The notes under the pieces: generated by a model
Seen by the model: only the letters and a program-made list of their open reading frames with translations
Database searches by the model: none
What the model was told of the DNA's origin: nothing
Made by a program: the position numbers and the translations under genes
Shown here: one piece after another, positions 9,859 to 17,606 of the stretch
How the letters are laid out: each line of letters starts with the position of its first letter
How positions within the stretch are numbered: position 1 is the first letter of the stretch
NCBI GenBank assembly: GCA_050951405.1
Contig: JBMNIZ010000016.1
Location: forward strand, 142,985 to 206,984
Direction: 5' to 3'
Source: JBMNIZ01 sp050951405
GTDB taxonomy: Bacteria > Bacillota > DULZ01
Length of the DNA stretch: 64,000 bases

Positions 9859-9875
9859 GAAATCAGGCATCCAGC
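9859..9875. repeat. 17-bp target duplication, left copy (IS1202-like copy 1)
   Basis: GAAATCAGGCATCCAGC is repeated at 11473-11489 on the other side of the element. Confidence 0.8.
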
Positions 9876-9931
9876 TGTGTTGTTATCTTATGATAATGTC
9901 ATCTTGTTAATTATCTTGATAAAATGTCACT

Positions 9932-11278
9932 ATGGATAACGAGGTGTATTATCTTATGTCCCAAAAACAACTTAATAGGTTTTTAGTAATTACCAAACTC
10001 ATCGAAGGGCATATCACAGTCAAAGAAGCATCTGAGAGCCTTGGACTTTGCGAAAGACAAATACTCCGCCTCAAGAAAGGAGTGCAAGAACAGGGGGCGT
10101 CTTTCCTAGTCCATAAAAACAAAGGCAAAAAACCTTATCATGCCATCCCGGATCAAACTGCCCAGACAATTATTAACCTTAAAAAGTCAGATACCTACAA
10201 AAACGCTAATTTCTTGCACTTTCAGGAAATGCTGGCAGAGCATGAACAAATTAATATCAGCTATTCAGCGCTTTACAAGCTGCTAAAGAAGTCGGGCTTT
10301 GAAAGCCCGAAAAAACGTAGGAGGTTTAAGCCCCATCGCACTAGAAAGCGTAAACCCCAGGAAGGGCTTTTAATCCAGATGGATGCTACGCCCTATGAAT
10401 GGTTTGGTACCAGCGAAAATTTTAGCCTGCATGGTGGTATTGATGATGCTACAGGCAAAGTGGTAGCCTTATACCTGGCTAAGAATGAATGCCTCCAGGG
10501 GTACTTTGAAGTTATGCGCTTTATGTTTGAAAATTTCGGCATCCCGGTTAGTATCTATTCCGACAGCCATACCATTTTCAAATCACCTTTAAAGGATAAA
10601 CTGTCTATTGAAGAACAGTTGGCAGGTAAAAGAACAAAACCAACCCAGTTTGGCCGTGCTATGGAAGAGATGGGTGTAACCATTATTACCGCACGTTCAC
10701 CTCAAGCAAAGGGCCGTGTGGAACGTCTGTGGGAAACGCTGCAAAGTAGACTGCCGGTCGAGTTTAAGCGTAACAACATCAACACTTTGGATGAGGCTAA
10801 TGCCTTTTTAGCAAAGTACATATACAAGTTTAATAAGCGGTTTGCGGTAGAGCCTGAAAATACCGAATGTGCTTTCAGACCCGTACCTTCAAACCTGTGC
10901 ATAGACCACATCCTTTGCATCGTTAAGCAGCGTACATTTGACAATGGTGGAGTATTTTCCTTTTACAGTAAACATTTTAAGATTATTCAATCCAAGGAAC
11001 TTCCTCCACTACCCAAAAGTGCCCGCATAGATGTACTTACTAGCCCTCATTTCGGTATTAAAGTGGCCTATAAGGGTGCTATATACGATACAATGCCGTT
11101 CGTTAAGTCAAAGAAGATACAGGACAAGGCTCCTGCAAAAGAGAGAAAGAAATGGTCACCACCGGACAGCCATTACTACAAGTACGGTCATAGACTTGTG
11201 AAAAAACTGGCCTTTACCGAAAGTGATCAAGAAATACTCGCGATGCTCGAAGAAATATTTCTCTCAAAAATGGCTTAA
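9932..11278 (+). CDS. IS1202-like (ISNCY) transposase, copy 1
   Basis: A 448-residue DDE transposase with an integrase core. The N-terminus holds a helix-turn-helix (ITVKEASESLGLCERQILRLKKG). Catalytic residues are probably Asp in IQMDATPYEW, Asp in IYSDSHTIF and Glu in KGRVERLWETLQ. Compared with copy 2 it lacks one codon (SIEEQL against SIDEEQL), has Asn for Lys in the SENFSL stretch and a silent change at the last codon. Reading frame intact, so probably active. A long inverted repeat follows the stop codon. Confidence 0.93.
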   Translation: MDNEVYYLMSQKQLNRFLVITKLIEGHITVKEASESLGLCERQILRLKKGVQEQGASFLVHKNKGKKPYHAIPDQTAQTIINLKKSDTYKNANFLHFQEMLAEHEQINISYSALYKLLKKSGFESPKKRRRFKPHRTRKRKPQEGLLIQMDATPYEWFGTSENFSLHGGIDDATGKVVALYLAKNECLQGYFEVMRFMFENFGIPVSIYSDSHTIFKSPLKDKLSIEEQLAGKRTKPTQFGRAMEEMGVTIITARSPQAKGRVERLWETLQSRLPVEFKRNNINTLDEANAFLAKYIYKFNKRFAVEPENTECAFRPVPSNLCIDHILCIVKQRTFDNGGVFSFYSKHFKIIQSKELPPLPKSARIDVLTSPHFGIKVAYKGAIYDTMPFVKSKKIQDKAPAKERKKWSPPDSHYYKYGHRLVKKLAFTESDQEILAMLEEIFLSKMA

Positions 11279-11289
11279 AACACGTTGTT

Positions 11290-11409
11290 TTAACCTGGCT
11301 AACTATTACTCTGCTGGCTGCCTGGCAACGTCAAGGGCGAGCTTTAGCGAGTTCATCTTGACCCTTGACGTTGCCAGGCAGCCAGCTATCATCCCAATAG
11401 CCAGGTTAA
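11290..11409. repeat. Long hairpin at the 3' end of the IS1202-like element
   Basis: A 12-bp outer stem (11290-11301 with 11398-11409) encloses a perfect 25-bp inner stem (11313-11337 with 11362-11386) with a 24-base loop. It begins about ten bases after the transposase stop and is conserved in copy 2 with one mismatch. It could terminate or fold transcripts, or extrude as a cruciform. Confidence 0.85.
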
Positions 11410-11472
11410 AGATGACATTTTCTAACGATAATTAACTATCTTTTGGGGTGACATTTTCATAAGTTATTGACA

Positions 11473-11489
11473 GAAATCAGGCATCCAGC
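11473..11489. repeat. 17-bp target duplication, right copy
   Basis: Same 17 bases as 9859-9875; marks the right border of IS copy 1. Confidence 0.8.
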
Positions 11490-11501
11490 CAAAAACTGTC
11501 C

Positions 11502-12305
11502 TTAAAAAGACTGGCGAACTCTTTCAAAAAGAAGAATACCTGCCGCTACTGCCGCATTCAGGGATTCCAGCTGACCAGGCATGGGTATCACAACGGTCTC
11601 CGTGGCAGCCATTCTTAAAATCTCTCCCGGCCCGGTACTTTCATTACCGATGACCAAGGCCATCCTAGAAGTAAAATCCCAGTGGAAGTATGGGCGTGTA
11701 CTCCTGGGATCCGCCAGGATCAAAGGCAAACGCTCCCTGGAGCAAACATCCACCAGCTCTTGGGGATCAACATTTTGCCTCATCGGCAGGTGAAAAATAG
11801 ATCCCATGGTTGCCCGCAATACTTTCTCGTTATAAAGATCCACAGTGCCTGTGGTGAGCAGAACTCCTGAAACCCCGGCCGCAGCTGCCGTGCGCAAGAT
11901 AGTGCCCAAATTCCCCGGATCCTGGATGCCGTCCAGAATGAGCAAAAATGGATCAGAAGAAAGACCCAAGATTCTTTCCCATGAGCTTTCCTGTTTTTTG
12001 ACCACCGCCAGTATTCCTTGGGGATTCTCCGTTTGGGAAACGGAAGCAAAAATTTTCTTCGAAACCAAATAAGTCTTAATGGATTTCCTTTGAAGCTTTA
12101 TTAACCAATCTTCATCTTTGCTTGCAAAATTACTGTGCGTAGCCAAAATCAAGATGACTTCCGCGGCTTGTTCCAGGGCTTCCTCTACCATCTTATTGCC
12201 TTCGATGACGAAGGCGCCTTGGAGCTCCCTATATTTTCGTTTTTGCAAGGAGCGGATCATTTTTAAAGTCGGGTTGCTTTGAGACGAAATTGTACGAATC
12301 ACCAT
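11502..12305 (-). CDS. TrmH-family (SpoU) rRNA/tRNA 2'-O-methyltransferase
   Basis: A 267-residue SPOUT methyltransferase that transfers a methyl group from SAM to a ribose 2'-OH, probably in rRNA. The N-terminal 95 residues form the substrate-binding domain (QGAFVIEGNKMVEEAL). The knotted SAM-binding domain has all three motifs: LDGIQDPGNLGTILRTAAA, VIGNESTGP and IPMPGQLESLNAAVAAGI. It follows rplT, as in many Clostridia, and precedes pheS; the IS copy now separates it from pheS. The exact target nucleotide cannot be told. Confidence 0.9.
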   Translation of the reverse strand: MVIRTISSQSNPTLKMIRSLQKRKYRELQGAFVIEGNKMVEEALEQAAEVILILATHSNFASKDEDWLIKLQRKSIKTYLVSKKIFASVSQTENPQGILAVVKKQESSWERILGLSSDPFLLILDGIQDPGNLGTILRTAAAAGVSGVLLTTGTVDLYNEKVLRATMGSIFHLPMRQNVDPQELVDVCSRERLPLILADPRSTRPYFHWDFTSRMALVIGNESTGPGEILRMAATETVVIPMPGQLESLNAAVAAGILLFERVRQSF

Positions 12306-12391
12306 TCACCATTCTTCCCCATCAGCCCCTCCATGGGAAGCCGGGCTTCTTCTTGACAGCGGTTCAACTGCTTTCCGGATTCTTCTTTCAA

Positions 12392-12420
12392 TAAAAGAAA
12401 GGCGACTGGAAGTCACCTTG
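12392..12420 (-). terminator. Rho-independent terminator after rplT
   Basis: AAGGTGACT/AGTCGCCTT stem with a 3-base loop followed by TCTTTTATT, directly after the rplT stop. Confidence 0.75.
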
Positions 12421-12424
12421 CTTT

Positions 12425-12784
12425 TTAGCTATTTAGCTGAGATTTGGCCACGTCTACCAGCTCACCAAAAGCCTCATTATCATTTACTGCCAAATCAGCC
12501 AACATTTTTCGATTGATCTCAATGCCGGCTTGTTTGAGGCCATTGATAAATTTGCTATAGGAGAGGCCATTCATCCTGGCCGCAGCATTGATCCTGGCAA
12601 TCCATAGTTTCCTAAAATCACCTTTGCGTTTTCTCCTGTGCGCGTATGCATAGGCTAGCGATTTTAAAACTTGTTCGTTGGCGGGTCTAAATAATTTGGA
12701 CTTGGAACCATAATATCCTTTGGCCAGTTTTAATATTTTTTTATGACGTTTACGGGACACATTGCCCCTCTTTACCCTTGGCAT
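12425..12784 (-). CDS. rplT: 50S ribosomal protein L20
   Basis: L20 (119 residues, standard length) binds 23S rRNA early in 50S assembly. The highly basic N-terminus (MPRVKRGNVSRKRHKKILKL) and GFRK-like core KLWIARINAAAR are diagnostic. It is the last gene of infC-rpmI-rplT, 40 bases after rpmI. In Firmicutes L20 represses its own operon by binding the leader, and a matching leader is present at 13593-13745. Confidence 0.98.
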   Translation of the reverse strand: MPRVKRGNVSRKRHKKILKLAKGYYGSKSKLFRPANEQVLKSLAYAYAHRRKRKGDFRKLWIARINAAARMNGLSYSKFINGLKQAGIEINRKMLADLAVNDNEAFGELVDVAKSQLNS

Positions 12785-12824
12785 AATAAATTTACCTCCT
12801 TAAAACCAATTCCTTGCAATTACA

Positions 12825-13022
12825 CTAAAGATACGGCACCAACTTTCTCATCTTAGGGGCATCGGCCGAGCTGACCAAACCGCTTTTTCGCAAGTTCCGC
12901 TTTCTTTTTGGGGACTTTTTCCCCAGAATATGGCTTTTATAAGCTTTCGATCTTTTCAGTTTTCCGGTGCCGGTAACTCGAAACCTCTTCGCCGCTCCCC
13001 GGTGAGTTTTCATTTTTGGCAT
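12825..13022 (-). CDS. rpmI: 50S ribosomal protein L35
   Basis: L35, 65 residues, standard length, with the typical MPKMKTHRGAAKRFRVTGTG start and the Lys/Arg-rich C-terminus. It lies 15 bases after infC and 40 before rplT; the three are one operon. Confidence 0.98.
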   Translation of the reverse strand: MPKMKTHRGAAKRFRVTGTGKLKRSKAYKSHILGKKSPKRKRNLRKSGLVSSADAPKMRKLVPYL

Positions 13023-13037
13023 ATCTATAGACTCCTC

Positions 13038-13553
13038 CTAACCATCATGTTTTGGAACCAAAATCATGATCATATTTTTTCCTTCAACTTTAGGCGGCTT
13101 TTCCACACTGGCTATATCCTTCGATTGCTCTGCCAGTTTTAGGCAAATATTTTTACCCAGGTCGGCATGAGAAATTTCACGACCTCGAAACATGACGGTA
13201 ACCTTGACCTTATCTCCTGCCTCCAGAAAACGGATAACATTACGGGCCTTAACTTGAAAGTCGTGCTCTTCAATACCCAGTCGAAACTTGACTTCCTTAA
13301 TATTGATGACTTTTTGCCTCTTGCGAGCCTCCCTTTCCCGCTTGCTCTGTTCGAACCGGTATTTGCCGTAGTCCATAATGCGGCATACTGGTGGCTTAGC
13401 ATTCTGCGCAACCTCCACCAGATCCAGATTATGCTCCTGAGCTATTTTCAGGGCTTCCCGAACTGGGAAAATACCTAGTTGTTCTCCCGCGGGACTGACC
13501 AGTCGCACTTCCCGAGCACGAATCTCCTCATTGACCCTTAAATCCTTACTAAT
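13038..13553 (-). CDS. infC: Translation initiation factor IF-3, AUU start
   Basis: IF-3 keeps 30S subunits apart from 50S and proofreads start-codon choice. The usual IF-3 N-terminus (SKDLRVNEEIRAREVRLV) is recovered only if translation starts at the ATT at 13551-13553, 7 bases after GGAGGTG; this gives 171 residues, the family length. The next candidate start, GTG at 13508, would drop conserved residues. AUU start codons are a known infC feature: IF-3 discriminates against them and so limits its own synthesis. The linker and C-terminal domain (KEVKFRLGIEEHDFQ) are complete. Confidence 0.96.
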   Translation of the reverse strand: MSKDLRVNEEIRAREVRLVSPAGEQLGIFPVREALKIAQEHNLDLVEVAQNAKPPVCRIMDYGKYRFEQSKREREARKRQKVINIKEVKFRLGIEEHDFQVKARNVIRFLEAGDKVKVTVMFRGREISHADLGKNICLKLAEQSKDIASVEKPPKVEGKNMIMILVPKHDG

Positions 13554-13589
13554 ATCCTGTCACCTCCAAAGAATGGGGCTAAAAAAGCC

Positions 13590-13745
13590 AGTAAAAAAAG
13601 CGGACATTTCCATCCGCCAAAAAATACTCTCTCCAGCTGAAATCAACCTTATCAGCAGCTTTTCCAGCGCCATAAGGTGAGAAGCGGATGGCTTCTACTT
13701 CAATCAATGCACGATTAACTTTCCAACCTATAGTATCATAGAGAT
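13590..13745 (-). promoter_or_regulatory. L20-type leader with attenuator, infC operon
   Basis: The minus-strand leader holds a stem CCTTATGGCGCTGG...GCTGATAAGG like the L20 leader of Firmicutes, followed by a hairpin GCGGA/TCCGC with seven T (13593-13618) just before infC. The bases CCATCCGC (complement of 13684-13691) can pair perfectly with GCGGATGG in the 5' arm of this terminator (complement of 13610-13617), giving a plausible antiterminator. L20 binding would then favour termination. The family match is by eye. Confidence 0.78.
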
Positions 13746-13783
13746 TGAACCGGTGTCAATATTTTTTATTTCGCCCAGGAATT

Positions 13784-15381
13784 TGTTGTTATCTTATGAT
13801 AATGTCATCTTGTTAATTATCTTGATAAAATGTCACTATGGATAACGAGGTGTATTATCTTATGTCCCAAAAACAACTTAATAGGTTTTTAGTAATTACC
13901 AAACTCATCGAAGGGCATATCACAGTCAAAGAAGCATCTGAGAGCCTTGGACTTTGCGAAAGACAAATACTCCGCCTCAAGAAAGGAGTGCAAGAACAGG
14001 GGGCGTCTTTCCTAGTCCATAAAAACAAAGGCAAAAAACCTTATCATGCCATCCCGGATCAAACTGCCCAGACAATTATTAACCTTAAAAAGTCAGATAC
14101 CTACAAAAACGCTAATTTCTTGCACTTTCAGGAAATGCTGGCAGAGCATGAACAAATTAATATCAGCTATTCAGCGCTTTACAAGCTGCTAAAGAAGTCG
14201 GGCTTTGAAAGCCCGAAAAAACGTAGGAGGTTTAAGCCCCATCGCACTAGAAAGCGTAAACCCCAGGAAGGGCTTTTAATCCAGATGGATGCTACGCCCT
14301 ATGAATGGTTTGGTACCAGCGAAAAGTTTAGCCTGCATGGTGGTATTGATGATGCTACAGGCAAAGTGGTAGCCTTATACCTGGCTAAGAATGAATGCCT
14401 CCAGGGGTACTTTGAAGTTATGCGCTTTATGTTTGAAAATTTCGGCATCCCGGTTAGTATCTATTCCGACAGCCATACCATTTTCAAATCACCTTTAAAG
14501 GATAAACTGTCTATTGATGAAGAACAGTTGGCAGGTAAAAGAACAAAACCAACCCAGTTTGGCCGTGCTATGGAAGAGATGGGTGTAACCATTATTACCG
14601 CACGTTCACCTCAAGCAAAGGGCCGTGTGGAACGTCTGTGGGAAACGCTGCAAAGTAGACTGCCGGTCGAGTTTAAGCGTAACAACATCAACACTTTGGA
14701 TGAGGCTAATGCCTTTTTAGCAAAGTACATATACAAGTTTAATAAGCGGTTTGCGGTAGAGCCTGAAAATACCGAATGTGCTTTCAGACCCGTACCTTCA
14801 AACCTGTGCATAGACCACATCCTTTGCATCGTTAAGCAGCGTACATTTGACAATGGTGGAGTATTTTCCTTTTACAGTAAACATTTTAAGATTATTCAGT
14901 CCAAGGAACTTCCTCCACTACCCAAAAGTGCCCGCATAGATGTACTTACTAGCCCTCATTTCGGTATTAAAGTGGCCTATAAGGGTGCTATATACGATAC
15001 AATGCCGTTCGTTAAGTCAAAGAAGATACAGGACAAGGCTCCTGCAAAAGAGAGAAAGAAATGGTCACCACCGGACAGCCATTACTACAAGTACGGTCAT
15101 AGACTTGTGAAAAAACTGGCCTTTACCGAAAGTGATCAAGAAATACTCGCGATGCTCGAAGAAATATTTCTCTCAAAAATGGCATAAAACACGTTGTTTT
15201 AACCTGGCTAACTATTACTCTGCTGGCTGCCTGGCAACGTCAAGGGCGAGCTTTAGCGAGTTCATCTTGACCCTTGACGTTGCCAGACAGCCAGCTATCA
15301 TCCCAATAGCCAGGTTAAAGATGACATTTTCTAACGATAATTAACTATCTTTTGGGGTGACATTTTCATAAGTTATTGACA
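13784..15381 (+). mobile_element. IS1202-like insertion sequence, copy 2
   Basis: Same orientation as copy 1 and nearly identical over about 1.6 kb including both ends and the 3' hairpin (15199-15318). Unlike copy 1, no flanking direct repeat is visible: the left flank ends CGCCCAGGAAT, the right flank begins GATCACATGG. Loss of the duplication suggests an adjacent deletion or recombination after insertion. It lies between the infC leader and the DUF445 gene. Confidence 0.9.
13838..15187 (+). CDS. IS1202-like (ISNCY) transposase, copy 2
   Basis: 449 residues, differing from copy 1 by one extra Asp codon, one Asn/Lys exchange and a few silent bases. The helix-turn-helix and catalytic Asp, Asp and Glu positions are all present. 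The frame is open, so either copy could mobilise both. The extra codon here, rather than a frameshift, suggests this is the ancestral form. Confidence 0.93.
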   Translation: MDNEVYYLMSQKQLNRFLVITKLIEGHITVKEASESLGLCERQILRLKKGVQEQGASFLVHKNKGKKPYHAIPDQTAQTIINLKKSDTYKNANFLHFQEMLAEHEQINISYSALYKLLKKSGFESPKKRRRFKPHRTRKRKPQEGLLIQMDATPYEWFGTSEKFSLHGGIDDATGKVVALYLAKNECLQGYFEVMRFMFENFGIPVSIYSDSHTIFKSPLKDKLSIDEEQLAGKRTKPTQFGRAMEEMGVTIITARSPQAKGRVERLWETLQSRLPVEFKRNNINTLDEANAFLAKYIYKFNKRFAVEPENTECAFRPVPSNLCIDHILCIVKQRTFDNGGVFSFYSKHFKIIQSKELPPLPKSARIDVLTSPHFGIKVAYKGAIYDTMPFVKSKKIQDKAPAKERKKWSPPDSHYYKYGHRLVKKLAFTESDQEILAMLEEIFLSKMA

Positions 15382-16036
15382 GATCACATGGATCATCTCT
15401 CAATAAGAGAAACCTTACCGACAGAAAAGGGAGCATTAAAACAGCAATGCTAACGCTAATTGCGACAGGCCGATAAAAAAAACCGATCACAGCTCCCAGG
15501 AGTTCAATATGCCGCAGTTCCCGAAAAGCAACCTCCAAAACAAGCTTCTCCAGGCCTGTCCAGTCCATAGCATTGATTTTCTCTTCAATAATAACAGCTA
15601 TGCTTATCTTCTCATTAATTTCCCGACCAATTTCCCCAGCCAGTTCAGAAAACAACTGAGGAGCTTCCCGCCGAAAAATATCTTCGAGCACCGTTGCTGC
15701 TGTTTCTTTGACATAGGCCGGAATCAGCCCTGGCAATCTCTTCAATATGGTCTCGCGGAGTTTTCTTCCGGACAGCTGAATTATTCTATCTTTGGCCTCA
15801 TCACAAGTGATAGTGAAAATCAGATCATCCATGGAAAACAATTCACGTTCCACAATTTCGCCCAGACTCCTGGCAATCTCCCCTTTCCTCTTGGGAATCA
15901 ACCCTTGAATACTAATGCCAAGCAGCGGAATGCCAATGGGTTTGTGCGGGCGAAAGATCAACTTGATCGCAATTACATTAGTAAACCAACCGATTAATGC
16001 TCCGATGAACGGAGACAACATGACTGTATAACTCAT
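15341..16036 (-). CDS. DUF445 family membrane protein, 3' end inside the IS
   Basis: The N-terminus MSYTVMLSPFIGALIGWFTNVIAIKLIF is the DUF445 signature (membrane protein of unknown function, YheB-like). A soluble helical middle is followed by a second hydrophobic segment near 190-215. The last 14 or so codons and the stop (15341-15381) belong to the right end of IS copy 2, so the native C-terminus is probably lost or replaced. Start: ATG shortly after AGGAGG. It precedes ytxC's gene end by about 90 bases on the same strand. Confidence 0.75.
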   Translation of the reverse strand: MSYTVMLSPFIGALIGWFTNVIAIKLIFRPHKPIGIPLLGISIQGLIPKRKGEIARSLGEIVERELFSMDDLIFTITCDEAKDRIIQLSGRKLRETILKRLPGLIPAYVKETAATVLEDIFRREAPQLFSELAGEIGREINEKISIAVIIEEKINAMDWTGLEKLVLEVAFRELRHIELLGAVIGFFYRPVAISVSIAVLMLPFLSVRFLLLRDDPCDLSITYENVTPKDS

Positions 16037-16097
16037 ATCCCCTCCTGTCCCCTTTTCACGAAAAGCATATCAAACTAACCATTTAAAAGCAAGAAAT

Positions 16098-16124
16098 GAA
16101 AAAACAGGCTTTTTGGGCCTGTTT
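16098..16124 (-). terminator. Rho-independent terminator after ytxC
   Basis: AAACAGGC/GCCTGTTT stem with T-run on the minus strand, just after the ytxC stop. Confidence 0.75.
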
Positions 16125-16127
16125 GTA

Positions 16128-17129
16128 TCAAGTATTATTTTTGCCTTGCCATTCTACAAAGTTCAGGCAACGGATACAGCCCTGGCAAAAGGAAATACGA
16201 TTGGCAAAGACATTTTTTAAGGTTTCCAGGGTGCTGTGCATCCGGTCCAGTTCAGGGATATGGAGAATGATCTTTTGGGGCGCAATGGTAATGAGGGCGC
16301 TGATGAGCAAATCCTCGTAATTAATATCCGTATCAACCAGATCCACAACAAAACTCTGTAAATAATCATTATGGACAATATTTTCATCTTCGTCATATAG
16401 CTGAAAATAACCCGTTGACCCCAACAAAACATGCACTTTATCTACCCTTGGATCCTGCATTTCCACAAAATATTTAAGCAGAAGAATGAATTCATTATAC
16501 TCCTTTTCCGCCAAATACAGTTCTACGGCCTGGTCAACAATCCCCTCCAGGTCATCCAGGTACTCGTGCAGACGGAAATTAACAAAACCCTCAATAATCA
16601 GGTTACCATTGGCTTCCAGATATTCATTAACCTTTTGTTGTAATCTGTCCAAGCGGCTTTGATTATCCATTTCTGTCATAAGGTCAAGGGCCTTTTGCAT
16701 AATCTGGGCTCTTTCCAAAGCTTTAAAATAATAATAATGGCTGGCGATGAGTTTTTCGAAAAATTTTAAGCTGTATTTCTCATTAATTAACTGGGAAACC
16801 ATTCGGGCCACAATAGAAGTGAGCCGATCCGGTGTGTTTCGGTCATTCTTTTCGGGTAAAAGAGGATAGAGAGAACATACCCAAAATGTATAATCGCCAA
16901 TATTACTTTCATCGTAGTTAAATGCCATTTGCCTTCCTAGCAAAAGAGCCTGTTCTTTTTTCAAAAGTTGCCGGACAAAGTCAACATGTTGAGAGGTGGC
17001 AATGGAGACAGTCTGAAGCAAATCCTTCACCTCTTTCCCGGGCAATATATCAATATTATATGTCCGGGAAATTATTTGTATACAGGTCGGACTGAGGTGG
17101 TTAACTTGAAAATCAGTGGTCGCAACCAA
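16128..17129 (-). CDS. ytxC: Putative sporulation protein YtxC
   Basis: Up to 333 residues, matching the YtxC family (unknown biochemical role, found in spore formers) in the Glu-rich helical middle and the C-terminal ISFCQGCIRCLN segment. In relatives ytxC usually stands next to thrS and infC; here thrS is missing. The start is uncertain: the open frame begins at a TTG at 17129 without a clear ribosome binding site, and its first codons overlap the divergent Mop-like gene. The true start may be internal. Confidence 0.75.
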   Translation of the reverse strand: MVATTDFQVNHLSPTCIQIISRTYNIDILPGKEVKDLLQTVSIATSQHVDFVRQLLKKEQALLLGRQMAFNYDESNIGDYTFWVCSLYPLLPEKNDRNTPDRLTSIVARMVSQLINEKYSLKFFEKLIASHYYYFKALERAQIMQKALDLMTEMDNQSRLDRLQQKVNEYLEANGNLIIEGFVNFRLHEYLDDLEGIVDQAVELYLAEKEYNEFILLLKYFVEMQDPRVDKVHVLLGSTGYFQLYDEDENIVHNDYLQSFVVDLVDTDINYEDLLISALITIAPQKIILHIPELDRMHSTLETLKNVFANRISFCQGCIRCLNFVEWQGKNNT

Positions 17130-17312
17130 TTACCCGGAAAAGTGACATCGGTGGAAACAGATAATTTGATAGCAAAAGTTACATTAGAAATATGCGGCGG
17201 CAGCTACCTTACTGCCACTATTACGAAAGAGGCTGTTGATGATTTGGGACTTGCTGTGGGAGATCAAGTAAAGGCAGTGATTAAGGCATCTTCAGTAATG
17301 ATTATGAAATAG
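17106..17312 (+). CDS. Mop-like molybdate-binding (TOBE) protein
   Basis: A 68-residue single Mop/TOBE domain: MKISGRNQLPGKVTSVETDN, then KVTLEI, TATITKEAVDDLGL and VGDQVKAVIKASSVMI are the family landmarks. Such molbindins store or buffer molybdate and tungstate in the cytoplasm. TTG at 17106 is chosen because GAGGTGG lies 5 bases upstream; a GTG in that same motif is less likely. The gene overlaps the 5' end of ytxC on the other strand by 24 bases. No molybdate transporter is adjacent. Confidence 0.85.
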   Translation: MKISGRNQLPGKVTSVETDNLIAKVTLEICGGSYLTATITKEAVDDLGLAVGDQVKAVIKASSVMIMK

Positions 17313-17356
17313 TCGTCTATGCTTGAGATGATCCCTTAATATTTCCGGCTAACCAT

Positions 17357-17386
17357 AAAAAAACGACGGGCACTCACAAGCCCGTC
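17357..17386 (-). terminator. Terminator after tRNA-Val(GAC)
   Basis: GACGGGC/GCCCGTC stem with seven T on the minus strand; may also stop the Mop-like gene from the other side. Confidence 0.75.
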
Positions 17387-17403
17387 ATTTCAATATTTTT
17401 GTC

Positions 17404-17480
17404 TGGTGGTCGCTACTGGACTTGAACCAGTGACCCCCTGCATGTCAAGCAGGTACTCTAACCAACTGAGCTAAGCGACC
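17404..17480 (-). tRNA. tRNA-Val (GAC)
   Basis: Full cloverleaf with encoded CCA. The acceptor stem pairs GGTCGC with GCGACC; the anticodon loop is TTGACAT, anticodon GAC. Confidence 0.95.
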
Positions 17481-17606
17481 GGATTGGAGGAAAAATTCAA
17501 TGCAAGCCGGCACTCCGGCGCAGTTATATTATGAACGAAAAAAAGCTGGAAGTCAAGTTTTCCGCCCGGAAGATTTTTGCCGCTAACTTTCGGTTTTTCT
17601 TTTTGA

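Larger units (their letters stand above)
9876..11472 (+). mobile_element. IS1202-like insertion sequence, copy 1
   Basis: The element is about 1.6 kb and holds one transposase gene. Its ends are imperfect inverted repeats: the left end reads TTATCTTATGATAATGTCA and the right end, read inward, ATAACTTATGAAAATGTCA. A 17-bp direct duplication of flanking DNA shows a simple insertion between trmH and the pheS leader. Long target duplications are usual in the IS1202 group. It is nearly identical to copy 2 at 13784-15381, so both moved recently. Confidence 0.9.

Noticed and set aside
9661..9870. A 69-codon minus-strand frame between the T-box and the IS
   Set aside because: It overlaps the 5' part of the T-box leader and pheS promoter region, has no ribosome binding site and no recognisable protein pattern.
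9876..15381. Composite transposon made of two IS copies and the ribosomal operon
   Set aside because: The enclosed genes are essential chromosomal housekeeping genes in ancestral order, and the outer flanks share no target duplication, so it is not a mobile unit as seen.
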